Part shown: positions 1 to 7,397 of the stretch, piece by piece
How positions within the stretch are numbered: position 1 is the stretch's first letter
Layout: each line of letters opens with the position of its first letter
NCBI GenBank assembly: GCA_015548865.1
Contig: JADMXW010000010.1
Span: 62,001-126,000 of the forward strand
DNA: 64,000 nt
Source of the DNA: Serratia marcescens
Lineage (GTDB): Bacteria; Pseudomonadota; Gammaproteobacteria; Enterobacterales; Enterobacteriaceae
Reading direction: 5' to 3'
The notes under the pieces: model-generated
What the model was told of the DNA's origin: nothing
Database searches by the model: none
What the model saw: only the letters and a program-made list of their open reading frames with translations
Made by a program: the position numbers and the translations under genes

Positions 1-495
1 CTAAACCTGATAGCCAAGAACCCGAACGGCTTTATGTTGATGGTGGAAGGCGGGGCAGTGGATTGGGCTGCGCATGCCAATAACCTGCCGCGTCTGATTG
101 AAGAGCAGATCGATTTCAACCACGCGGTAGAAGCGGCGGTGGCTTGGGTAGAAAAGAACAGCTCCTGGGATGAAACGCTGGTGATTGTGACCACCGATCA
201 CGGCAACGGGTTATTGCAGGGACCGGATTCAAATAACGACGCGTTCTCCGACATTGTCAATCAGGGAGCCGGAGCGCTGCCGCTGGTGCGCTGGCACACC
301 GATACCCACACGCGTGAACTGGTCCCCGTTTATGCTAAAGGTGCCGGAGCGGATTTCTTGCGCTCAGTGGCGAAACCCAACAAGGGGCTGGCAACCTACA
401 ATGTGCCGCAAGAGAGCCAACAGTTTGTTGATAACACGGATATTTTTCGTGCCTCACTGAATGCCTTTGGCATTACCGCAGCAGAACCCCAGTAA
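1..495 (+). CDS. Alkaline phosphatase, C-terminal part (cut by window start)
   Basis: The reading frame is open from base 1 to the stop at 493-495, so only the last 164 residues are present. The segment MVEGGAVDWAAHANN, the motif TTDHG and a downstream DTHTREL are typical of PhoA-superfamily alkaline phosphatases, where such Asp and His residues bind the active-site zinc ions. The family hydrolyses phosphomonoesters in the periplasm. The N-terminus with signal peptide and catalytic Ser lies outside the window. It ends about 70 bases before the next gene. The assignment to the family is firm; the exact subgroup is not. Confidence 0.88.
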   Translation, partial: LNLIAKNPNGFMLMVEGGAVDWAAHANNLPRLIEEQIDFNHAVEAAVAWVEKNSSWDETLVIVTTDHGNGLLQGPDSNNDAFSDIVNQGAGALPLVRWHTDTHTRELVPVYAKGAGADFLRSVAKPNKGLATYNVPQESQQFVDNTDIFRASLNAFGITAAEPQ

Positions 496-570
496 ACCAC
501 TTGCATGCGCTGTGTACGATGAACCGTACGCAGCGTCATTTTTATGACAGAACACAGGAATTTAGCCGTG

Positions 571-1065
571 ATGAAGAAATGGATAAGCGCGCGCTGGCGT
601 GACGCTCGGCGGCACAGCGTGGCAGGGTTTTGTATTCTGCTGCTGAGCACCTCGGCGGTGCTGGCGGCTGACCACCCGACGGCAGTGACGCCAAGCACCA
701 ATGCGCAGGCGCAGGTGATGCGTGCTGTGCGCCAAAACGGAGAGTTGCTGATCGAATTGCGGTTTGAGACCACGGCAGATACGTTTGGTGGCGAAATCAT
801 CTACGAGAATATGACGTCTGACATCGTGAATTCATCCTTTTATATCGAAGCGCAGGGGCAGCATTTTCCGCTGAGTGATGCGGGCAAGGCGCAGCTCCCC
901 ACCTCGCTGAGATTGAATTTCAGCTACGACCGCAATAAAAATCCACGCGTGGGTGCCTGGCGCGGAAGGTTCATTGCGCCGCCAAAATCAATCACTCAGG
1001 TTGAACTGCATATCCCCGGATTGGCACCGATATCAGGCATTTCGATGACGGACAGAGGAGAGTAA
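571..1065 (+). CDS. Exported protein of unknown function
   Basis: Not recognised as a named family. The 164-residue product opens with a basic stretch (MKKWISARWRDARRH) and a hydrophobic core ending VLAAD, a plausible Sec signal peptide, so a periplasmic or outer-surface location is likely. I placed the start at ATG 571 because an AGGAA at 556-560 lies 10 bases upstream; GTG 568 is equally possible, while the more upstream ATG 544 has no ribosome site. The remaining protein is mostly beta-prone with no cysteines or catalytic motif I can name. It lies directly after the phosphatase gene on the same strand and could share its transcript. Confidence 0.65.
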   Translation: MKKWISARWRDARRHSVAGFCILLLSTSAVLAADHPTAVTPSTNAQAQVMRAVRQNGELLIELRFETTADTFGGEIIYENMTSDIVNSSFYIEAQGQHFPLSDAGKAQLPTSLRLNFSYDRNKNPRVGAWRGRFIAPPKSITQVELHIPGLAPISGISMTDRGE

Positions 1066-1194
1066 AATTAATCAATATATTTGAATAATTATGGCAATTT
1101 TATCTGATATCACCTTCTGAATGATGGCACTATGATGCATTCCATCAAAGGCAAACAGCCTTTTAATCAAACATCAAACAGAAGGATTACCCTC

Positions 1195-1422
1195 ATGAAC
1201 GTTATCAAAAAATTTGCCGCAGTTGTTGCTCTTGGACTGGTTTCTTTCGGTAGCTTTGCTGCACAAGAAGTGGGCACGGTTCAGGTCAGCGGTGCAGATA
1301 CCCTGAGCGCATTTGAAGCGCAAGTGGCAGCAAAGGCTGAAGCTGCTGGCGCAACGTCTTACAAGATTGTTTCTGTGAGCGGTAACGATCAACTGCGCGG
1401 CACAGCAATCCTGTACAAATGA
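1195..1422 (+). CDS. YhcN/BhsA-family (DUF1471) small periplasmic protein
   Basis: A 75-residue protein with a signal peptide (MNVIKKFAAVVALGLVSFGSFA, cleavage after SFA) and a short mature domain. That domain has the pattern of the DUF1471 family (BhsA, McbA, YhcN): VGTVQVSG at its start, then an alpha helix rich in Ala/Glu, then YKIVSVSGNDQLRGTAILYK at the C-terminus. Family members are periplasmic stress or biofilm-related proteins. The start is ATG 1195, with an AGAAGGA box about 8 bases upstream; the more upstream ATGs have none. A strong hairpin terminator follows at 1452, so it is probably a single-gene transcript. Confidence 0.82.
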   Translation: MNVIKKFAAVVALGLVSFGSFAAQEVGTVQVSGADTLSAFEAQVAAKAEAAGATSYKIVSVSGNDQLRGTAILYK

Positions 1423-1451
1423 TTTCATGATTGTTGATGGAACAGCCAGAA

Positions 1452-1476
1452 AGGGGAGCGAAAGCTCTCCTTTTTG
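1452..1476 (+). terminator. Rho-independent terminator after the YhcN-like gene
   Basis: AGGGGAGC pairs with GCTCTCCT across a GAAA loop (one G-T pair), followed by a run of T. It lies 30 bases after the small-protein stop codon. Confidence 0.85.
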
Positions 1477-1520
1477 TTGATTCCTGCGGTTGGTTGTTAA
1501 CGGTAATACAACTTCTTTTT

Positions 1521-1545
1521 GGCATGTCCGTGTTTCCCGGCGAAT
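1521..1545. repeat. Dispersed 25-base repeat, copy 1
   Basis: The stretch starting GGCATGTCCGTGTTTCCCGG recurs at 37104-37127 with two substitutions. Both copies are intergenic and preceded by a T-rich run. The flanks share no further obvious similarity. Nature unknown; a decayed mobile-element or repeat-family fragment is likely. Confidence 0.55.
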
Positions 1546-1631
1546 CACGCCGAGGGGCGCTCCGGCGGCCTACGCCGCTACGACCCCATCGCCGCACTTC
1601 GCCTAACAACGAACTTTGTCAGCAGTCTGAG

Positions 1632-1655
1632 AGGGGAGCATAAACTCTCCTTTTT
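1632..1655 (+). terminator. Second, near-copy hairpin terminator
   Basis: AGGGGAG and CTCTCCT flank a six-base loop and are followed by TTTTTC. The stem is nearly the same as that of the terminator at 1452, with the 25-base repeat between them. This suggests a local duplication or insertion splitting a duplicated terminator. Confidence 0.6.
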
Positions 1656-1824
1656 CGTTTTTATGGGGCAGAGTGAGCTTATCAATAGAACAATATCTGG
1701 ACATTACTGACTTTAGGATAACTAAAGATAATCAATATTAGTGCATGTAAAAATGGATTATGGATTTACTGGTGCGTAACAACGCACTGCCATTTTTATT
1801 GTCCGACTGCACAAGAGGTATCTC

Positions 1825-1992
1825 ATGTTCGATTCAACGCCTTTAACCCCTGAAGAAATCGTCGATCAGTGCCGTGCATTGACCCATGCTCTTATAGAAC
1901 TGGAAAACCTTGCTGCTAAAGATATTCTGACTTTTGTGTTGGCTGAACGACTGGAGCATCTTAATGCAGTGATGTTGGATGACGTTGATTGA
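1825..1992 (+). CDS. Small acidic protein of unknown function (55 aa)
   Basis: A short open frame, MFDSTPLTPEEIVDQC to LDDVD, with a plausible ribosome site (AAGAGGT) about 6 bases before ATG 1825. The product is acidic and predicted helical (ALTHALIELENLAAKDILTFVLAERLEHL reads as amphipathic helices when broken into heptads). No family recognised. It lies just upstream of the miniature element and the broken XRE regulator. Real coding is suggested by the start context and by the amphipathic composition, but its small size keeps confidence moderate. Confidence 0.5.
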   Translation: MFDSTPLTPEEIVDQCRALTHALIELENLAAKDILTFVLAERLEHLNAVMLDDVD

Positions 1993-2024
1993 GTTAAATC
2001 AACGATCTTATGGCGTATATGATC

Positions 2025-2151
2025 TATACCCTAAATAATTCGAGTTGCAGGAAGGCGGCCAGCAAATGAATCCCAATGCGCTTACTCAGGTAAGTGATTC
2101 GGGTGAATGAGTGCAGCCAACGCACCTGCAACTTGAAGTATGACGGGTATA
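2025..2151. mobile_element. Miniature palindromic intergenic element (127 bp, MITE/ERIC-like)
   Basis: The segment begins TATACCC and ends GGGTATA, perfect inverted ends. Internally, CGAGTTGCAGG near the left end is matched by CCTGCAACTTG near the right end, so the whole element can fold into one long stem. This sequence type, with TATACCCTAAATAATTCGAG at its end, is a familiar dispersed non-coding repeat of Pectobacterium, Serratia and Yersinia genomes (recalled, not searched). It has no open frame. It sits directly before the truncated XRE regulator, which has lost its N-terminus at this junction. Confidence 0.8.
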
Positions 2152-2170
2152 TATGTAGATAATTCTAATC

Positions 2171-2371
2171 GTGGGGATGAGGATTGGCGAAGAAGCAGCC
2201 TATTCGCGTTTATCTCACGATGAAAAGGGTACCCATAAACCTTCGTTTGAATTGGTTTGCGAGTTTGCCCGTGTGCTCAATGTTCCAGAGTGTTATTTTT
2301 ATATAATTGATGATCAATTCGCGGAAGATGTATTGAAACTGTATATCGAGCGTTTTGGGAAAAAAGAATAA
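2171..2371 (+). pseudogene. Truncated XRE-family regulator (C-terminal half of HTH domain)
   Basis: The frame GMRIGEEAAYSRLSHDEKGTHKP followed by FELVCEFARVLNVPECYFYIIDDQFAEDVL matches the second half of an HTH_3/XRE DNA-binding domain with the short C-terminal tail common in enterobacterial regulators. The expected first half, with the residues that begin helix 1 (for example the usual LKQARxxAxxSQ), is missing. Upstream lies the miniature element, then unrelated sequence. No good ribosome site precedes the GTG at 2171. I read this as a remnant, possibly broken when the element inserted. Confidence 0.7.
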
Positions 2372-2660
2372 CAGGCTAATAATTTCAGTGATTCGCTTTT
2401 GGTGGTGTATTGCGAGTAGGTTTGCGACAGCTTGCTCGCTGGGTAAGTTTTTATGTCCAGTAGCGGAGGGCTGCTTGGTGCCAGCAGCGGACGTTGTTAA
2501 TGGCATGATGTACGAACCAATGGAGAGCCGATCATCAATCCTCATATTAATCCATACTGGAAATATTTTTATCACTGGCCCGATAATGGAAGCGTTAACT
2601 ATACCCCATCGAGCCTACGACTTAGGTGAGGCAATTCTTACAGTTTAAATGGGTTTTAGG
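2372..2660 (+). other. Non-coding or decayed coding stretch
   Basis: No convincing gene. One frame at about 2512-2630 gives PHINPYWKYFYHWPDNGS without a start or ribosome site and with a stop soon after, which looks like a decayed C-terminus of some unidentified protein. A 97-codon frame at 2355-2648 overlaps the XRE fragment and has irregular composition. Confidence 0.3.
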
Positions 2661-2666
2661 GGAATT

Positions 2667-3413
2667 TTACTCGGCTAAATAACCACCATCGATTGGATAA
2701 ACTCCTCCGGTACAGAACGCTGAATTATCTGACAGCAAAAACAATATGAAGTCTGCTATTTCTTGCATTTTTGCCATCCTTTTCATAGGGTGGCTATTTG
2801 CGAAACTACGTACGATATTTTCTGGGAACTCACTCATTCGTGGAGTTTGGACATAGCCCGGAGCGACTGCATTGATTCGAATGCCTTGACATGCAAACTC
2901 TAGCGCTGCGGTTTGGGTTAAACCGATTATACCATGTTTAGCCACGGTGTAAGGCGCTAATCCAGGAATGCCAACAAGACCATTTACTGCAGATAAATTA
3001 ACTATAGAGCCACCAAACTTCATCATCTGAGGTATTTCATATTTTAGACAGTAAAAAACGCCGCTCAATGAGGTGGCAATAACCTTATCCCAGTTTTCAA
3101 TTGTTTGCTCAGTTATATTTTTACCATGTTCACCTGTTATGCCTGCATTATTTACTGCATAATCAAGTCTGCCGAAATGTTTGATAACATCATCTATCAT
3201 TTGCCGTACTTGTTCGGGCTGTGACACATCACATCCGATCCCCACGGTTTGTTGTCCCTGCGAAGATAATTGTTTCGCTTTTTGTTTAGCCTGTTCTGAC
3301 GAACGGGATACAATAACGACCTTAGCTCCATATTTGTGTAATTGCTCTGCAACTGCCTCACCTATACCTGCAGTACTTCCTGTTATGACAGCAACTTTAT
3401 TCTTGAAATTCAT
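2667..3413 (-). CDS. Short-chain dehydrogenase/reductase
   Basis: A 248-residue classical SDR that should reduce or oxidise a carbonyl/hydroxyl with NAD(P)H in the cytoplasm. Visible motifs are TGSTAGIGEAV near residue 10 (Rossmann TGxxxGIG), NNAG near residue 90, the catalytic Ser in NLSAVNG and YTVAK (catalytic Tyr and Lys), and PGYVQTP after it. The start is ATG at 3413, because AAGGGGGGG stands just upstream; the longer frame to 3449 lacks this. It lies 72 bases downstream of a WYL regulator on the same strand, which probably controls it. Substrate unknown. Confidence 0.85.
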   Translation of the reverse strand: MNFKNKVAVITGSTAGIGEAVAEQLHKYGAKVVIVSRSSEQAKQKAKQLSSQGQQTVGIGCDVSQPEQVRQMIDDVIKHFGRLDYAVNNAGITGEHGKNITEQTIENWDKVIATSLSGVFYCLKYEIPQMMKFGGSIVNLSAVNGLVGIPGLAPYTVAKHGIIGLTQTAALEFACQGIRINAVAPGYVQTPRMSEFPENIVRSFANSHPMKRMAKMQEIADFILFLLSDNSAFCTGGVYPIDGGYLAE

Positions 3414-3485
3414 AATCCCCCCCTTATGAAGTAGAATTGAGTCTTTCATCTGGGTTAGTATACAAATTAGCTGTGACAGTTTTTG

Positions 3486-4175
3486 TCAGTACTCTTTCTC
3501 ATCGCAGATCCCTTCTTTTATTCTCCATTTTTTCAATAAAACTGCCCTGCTTTCACTATATGTGGAATCCAGTTGCACAATATCTTCAATTTTGTCAGTT
3601 CTAAAATGACGAAAATCATTTCTCATCTCACACCATGCAACCAAAAGCCAGCATGACTCCATGTATACCAATCCGATGGGCCATATGACTCGAGAAGAGT
3701 AAGAATCATTCTTATCACAATACTTTATTTTGATTCTCTTTCGCTTTTTAATAGCATTGCGAATGTCTTCAAAAAAAATCTCATTATTTTCTGAAGGACC
3801 GATCAGATAGGATTGACTCTCAATAAGGTTTTTTAATTCACCGGGAATGACGGTATGTATTTTGGCAAGCGCATTCCTTGCGGTAATTTTGAAATTACAA
3901 TCCGTATTATGAGATACCCAATTTAACCCAAGTGTGATGGCATTGATTTCTTCATGAGAAAGATTTAAGGGTGGCAAATGAAAGTCAGACTTAACGATGT
4001 AACCAATTCCAGCGCCACCTTCTATGCATACTCCTTGATGCTGTAGCGTTTTTATATCTCTGTAAAGGGAGCGCACACTTATTCCCAATCTTTCTGAGAG
4101 GGTGGATGCAGTGATCGGGTATCTTTGTGCCCTTAATATCTGTAGTAATTCGAGAAGTCTTTCTGTTCTAGTCAT
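3486..4175 (-). CDS. WYL-domain transcriptional regulator (YafY type)
   Basis: 229 residues. Residues 1-60 form a DeoR-like winged helix (RTERLLELLQILRAQRYPITAS, then LGISVRSLYRDIKTL). Residues 130-210 form a WYL domain with the signature VIWPIGLVYMESCWLLVAWCEMR. Family members are ligand-responsive repressors or activators that often regulate an adjacent gene. It lies upstream of and in line with the SDR gene, so the two may be one transcription unit with autoregulation. The effector is not evident. Confidence 0.85.
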   Translation of the reverse strand: MTRTERLLELLQILRAQRYPITASTLSERLGISVRSLYRDIKTLQHQGVCIEGGAGIGYIVKSDFHLPPLNLSHEEINAITLGLNWVSHNTDCNFKITARNALAKIHTVIPGELKNLIESQSYLIGPSENNEIFFEDIRNAIKKRKRIKIKYCDKNDSYSSRVIWPIGLVYMESCWLLVAWCEMRNDFRHFRTDKIEDIVQLDSTYSESRAVLLKKWRIKEGICDEKEY

Positions 4176-4493
4176 GTTGATAAATCCATCTTGATCTTGA
4201 GACGATTTCTTAAATCATCTATTAGATAAGCATCTTAGTACAAAGCAAGTGTACATGGCTCCGTTGAACTGCTACCGATGATTACTACAGCACTATGTTC
4301 GTAATGCGTACATAAGCGGTGATCGTGAGTGTAAACGTCTGCTTTTCGCTCATAGCAGGCATGACCACTCTCCTGACTATCCGCCTCGTGGCAGAAGTGA
4401 ACGTTGACGCACCAGACCGTTTAATGGATGCGTTGTAGAATTGTTATGATAAAAATAGGTGGTTGATAGCGCTAAAACGCACAAGGAGAAGCT
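4176..4493. other. Intergenic region without identified gene
   Basis: 318 bases between the divergent WYL regulator and acetyltransferase genes. It should hold both promoters. I see no conserved gene, transposase fragment or clear operator palindrome in it. Confidence 0.4.
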
Positions 4494-4967
4494 ATGAGGA
4501 TAAGGCTTGCAGTGCCTTCTGAAGCAGAAAAATGCTGGGATATCCGAAACCAGGCTATACGCCACGGATGTAAGAACTGCTACGACGATGCGGTTATTGC
4601 CGCCTGGACACCGGAAAAAATGCCTGAAAGTTACAGGGACGTCGTTGCTGTGAATCCTTTTTTTGTTGCTGATGGCCCAGATAACAGACCGGTAGCGACA
4701 GGCTTCCTCGATCTTGCTTCAGGCAGGGTTGAGGCTGTTTTTACGTTACCTCACTATACTGGTAAAGGACTAGGGGGGCAGATTATTGACGCTATCAAAC
4801 GTGAAGCCCGTGAACGTGGGTTTGATCAATTAACGTTATCTTCAACCCCGAACGCTTACTCTTTTTATAAGAAGCATGGTTTCATGCTTGTGCGAGAAAG
4901 CATGCATCCATCTGCATTGGCACAGGCTGAATTGCCCTGTATGGAGATGGTTATAAAACTCCGTTGA
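4494..4967 (+). CDS. GNAT-family N-acetyltransferase
   Basis: 157 residues with the GNAT fold order. The acetyl-CoA binding motif A is YTGKGLGGQIIDAIKREA near residues 84-101 (Q/RxxGxG/A type). It is preceded by the beta strand VEAVFTL and followed by the C-terminal motif YSFYKKHGF typical of small-molecule acetyltransferases. It transfers acetyl groups from acetyl-CoA to an amine substrate that cannot be told from sequence. The start at 4494 follows AAGGAGAAGCT. It stands alone, in the accessory stretch. Confidence 0.85.
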   Translation: MRIRLAVPSEAEKCWDIRNQAIRHGCKNCYDDAVIAAWTPEKMPESYRDVVAVNPFFVADGPDNRPVATGFLDLASGRVEAVFTLPHYTGKGLGGQIIDAIKREARERGFDQLTLSSTPNAYSFYKKHGFMLVRESMHPSALAQAELPCMEMVIKLR

Positions 4968-5276
4968 TTTAGGTTTGCAGTCGAACGGTGATCGTAAATA
5001 TAACTGAGTAGCTCGACCAGAATACCGTGCAGACGTGAAAGCAGTGGATAATACCAAGTGGCAGCTTTCGTATTCACCCCAGAAGCGAAAAATAACGAGC
5101 GATCGCCATCAGATGAATATATCAAAAAAACTTATCTATATTCTCACTGATAACGAATATAAGAAAGGGTTTTTATCTCATCTTTGTTGCTTCGTCACTA
5201 TGACGCGACAAAAATCCTCCTTAAATCGCAACTTCAATTCTGTGTCATAGGTGTTGATGGCGGACAATCCATTCTG
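4968..5276. other. Intergenic region without identified gene
   Basis: About 309 bases. Short frames occur on both strands but none has a ribosome site and family resemblance together. It leads into the IS5-type remnant. Confidence 0.35.
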
Positions 5277-5485
5277 TCAGAATCGCTCGAAAACGCTTGC
5301 ATCATGCCATTCCTGAAAACGACGATGGGCAGAACTTGATGCGCCTACGCCGGTAGCATTCATGATGGAACAGCGATTAACCACCTGCGATGCGTGCCCA
5401 ACGGAGGGTTGGTTTTATGTTCTGGAATAAAGGGTGCCGTTATCTCCCAGAATTCGTCGCTGATTTGCCACTTGGTATTTGCCAT
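5277..5485 (-). pseudogene. IS5-family transposase remnant
   Basis: Read on the minus strand, the frame from 5485 gives MANTKWQISDEFWE, then PEHKTNPPLGTHRRW. After a stop and frame change it gives MNATGVGASSSAHRRFQEW and HDASVFERF. These are the N-terminal hallmarks of IS5-group (IS1381/IS427-like) transposases. The section normally joining the two blocks is deleted and the C-terminal two thirds are absent, so this is a dead fragment. No terminal inverted repeats were identified. Confidence 0.8.
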
Positions 5486-5785
5486 ATTTTGCCCTCAAAA
5501 ATCATCGCAATGTATTATACGGAAATTCTTTTTTGGATGGGTTGTAAGTAATTTCATCTCGTGATTCATAAGTAAAAATTATAATAAAGATGCTTTATTA
5601 TACTGGGTTTAATTTTTTTAAACTGAGTGATAAATTTTATGAATAACCGATGAAAAATAGTTACTTCACAATCATTAAATATATTTTTATACTGCAAACA
5701 CATCTGAAAATTATAAATAAAAATACTTGTTGTTTATGTTTTTAGATTATTCATATAAGCAATCTTAATTTATAATAGGAAGGTC
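5486..5785. other. Very AT-rich region upstream of the LuxR-type gene
   Basis: 300 bases, strongly AT-rich with long A/T runs, no open frame. This composition resembles H-NS-bound horizontally acquired DNA and probably contains the promoter of the following regulator gene. Confidence 0.45.
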
Positions 5786-6421
5786 ATGATAAAGAACGCT
5801 ATATTATATTGTTCTTGCAATTTTATTCGAGTTGGATTGAATGCACTTGTAAGCAGCACTTATTTATCTCGTTTCATTACAATCACCACGGATGTTAATA
5901 GCATTGAACAATGTGAACATGCAATCAAACACTCATCACATATTGATGTCATTATTTTAGTATTGAGTGAAAGGGATAATAATATCACGTCAGTTTTAAA
6001 ATGGCTTGAAGAATGTTTACCTAGAGTATCTCCTGATTGTAGAGTTTTGTTGATTGGAGATAAGGGGAGTATGATCGCATTGGAACATTATTTTATCCGA
6101 CTAAAAAATTCCTGGTCAACTATGCCGACATACGCATCTCTGGCTTCGTTTCAAATAGGCATATTGAACCTTATACGCAGTAGTGTGGGTACGCTAAGTG
6201 AACATAATAGTATTACGAGGAATCTTACTCCTAGAGAGTTATTAATAATCAATAAATTATTGAAAGGAATAAGTCCGGGGCAGATTGCTATTGATTTACA
6301 ATTAAGTAAGAAAACGATCAGCCATCATAAAAGGACAGGGTTAGCTAAGCTTGGTATGCGCTCACTATGTCCGTTAGTCATGAGTATTAACAACAGAAAT
6401 ATTATTCAACATATTGAGTGA
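5786..6421 (+). CDS. LuxR-family (GerE-type HTH) response-regulator-like protein
   Basis: 211 residues. The C-terminal LuxR/GerE domain (about 147-205) shows LTPRELLIINKLLKGISPGQIAIDLQLS and KKTISHHKRTGLAKLGMRS, fitting the HTH with the 'T(I/V)SxHK' recognition helix. The N-terminal 130 residues resemble the pseudo-receiver of capsule or fimbrial regulators (RcsA/FimZ/MatA-like) rather than an autoinducer domain; no phospho-Asp triad is clear. The start at 5786 follows AGGAAGG. Codon use is AT-rich compared with neighbours and the gene is bracketed by transposase remnants, pointing to horizontal acquisition. No obvious target gene lies next to it. Confidence 0.8.
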   Translation: MIKNAILYCSCNFIRVGLNALVSSTYLSRFITITTDVNSIEQCEHAIKHSSHIDVIILVLSERDNNITSVLKWLEECLPRVSPDCRVLLIGDKGSMIALEHYFIRLKNSWSTMPTYASLASFQIGILNLIRSSVGTLSEHNSITRNLTPRELLIINKLLKGISPGQIAIDLQLSKKTISHHKRTGLAKLGMRSLCPLVMSINNRNIIQHIE

Positions 6422-6679
6422 AAATTTGCATCAGAATAAAAAACACTAGGGAAATTATTAGATAAGTTAATAAAATATATTAATCTAACAAATGTACTTT
6501 AATGTAAAAAAACAAGATAAGAAATTGGGAAAGCAATTGTCATGCAAAATTTACTCAACCCAAATTACTTAACTATTTTTCAGTCAATATTAGAACATGG
6601 TATTTTTCTGACCCTGACCCAAAATCCTGTTCCATACAGGTGGTCTCCCCCCCTGCGCGTGTGAAGAACGGTGGAAACT

Positions 6680-6985
6680 GGTTATCCGACACCAGCAGGC
6701 CATGTTCACGATAGCTAACCGGGCTGAACCTGTGCGACGCCTTTGCTCTGAGTTCTTGCCAGCGAAAGCTGGCGGCCACGGTTTTCTTGTTGTACCTCAG
6801 GCCCTGAGCACGCCACTCGTTCGTCAGGCGTGGCACGCCATAGCGTTGCTTTTCACGGTCGAAAGCATCACGAATCGCACGATCACATTGTGCCCGGTGT
6901 TGCTGGCATAAACTGAGAACGTCACGATGTTTATGCCAGGCGTACAGTTGCGATTCATACAGGCTGAGTTGGCGGGCTGTGGCGG
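6680..6985 (-). pseudogene. IS3-family transposase remnant
   Basis: On the minus strand, the segment ARQLSLYESQLYAWHKH resembles the end of an IS3-group OrfA. It runs directly into OrfB-like blocks: CDRAIRDAFDREKQRYG, then PRLTNEWRAQGLRYNKKTVA, then HRFSPVSYREHGLLVSDN. The join skips the OrfA C-terminus and the DDE catalytic region is missing. The open frame continues to 7190 and 6573 with no homology I recognise, so it is a chance fusion frame around a transposase fragment. Confidence 0.75.
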
Positions 6986-7397
6986 CAACGCAGAGGGTCA
7001 GACAAGTATCGCTACACGCTCCCGCAACTGATATCAAAGTGCCCGAAACCGACAGGGTTGTCCGGGTCAGTGACATCCAGAAAACATTCGTCAATGGAAT
7101 GCTGCAGGCACTTGCTATAGGGCTATTCACAGGTGCACATCTTTTTATTTGAATTATTAGTAATACTATATCTCTAAAAATCCGTGGCAATTATCATACC
7201 TATAATCTTTTTATTATATTGAAAATAATGAATTTTTTCTCATTTTCTAGGGTTTTTTGTAGCCGATCAATATCACATTAAAGACATATAGTACTACAAA
7301 TAGGTTCGATGTTTTTCTATAGTCTCCTGACTAAATGCGTACCCAGGTAACAAAACGATGCATTTTTCACCATAACCCATAATGGATGAGGTAGGAC

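Noticed and set aside
2355..2648. 97-codon frame after the XRE fragment
   Set aside because: Overlaps the XRE remnant, no ribosome site and no recognisable domain.
6573..7190. Intact 205-residue protein at this position
   Set aside because: Only the middle third resembles a transposase and joins OrfA- and OrfB-like pieces; it is a chance frame through an IS3 remnant.
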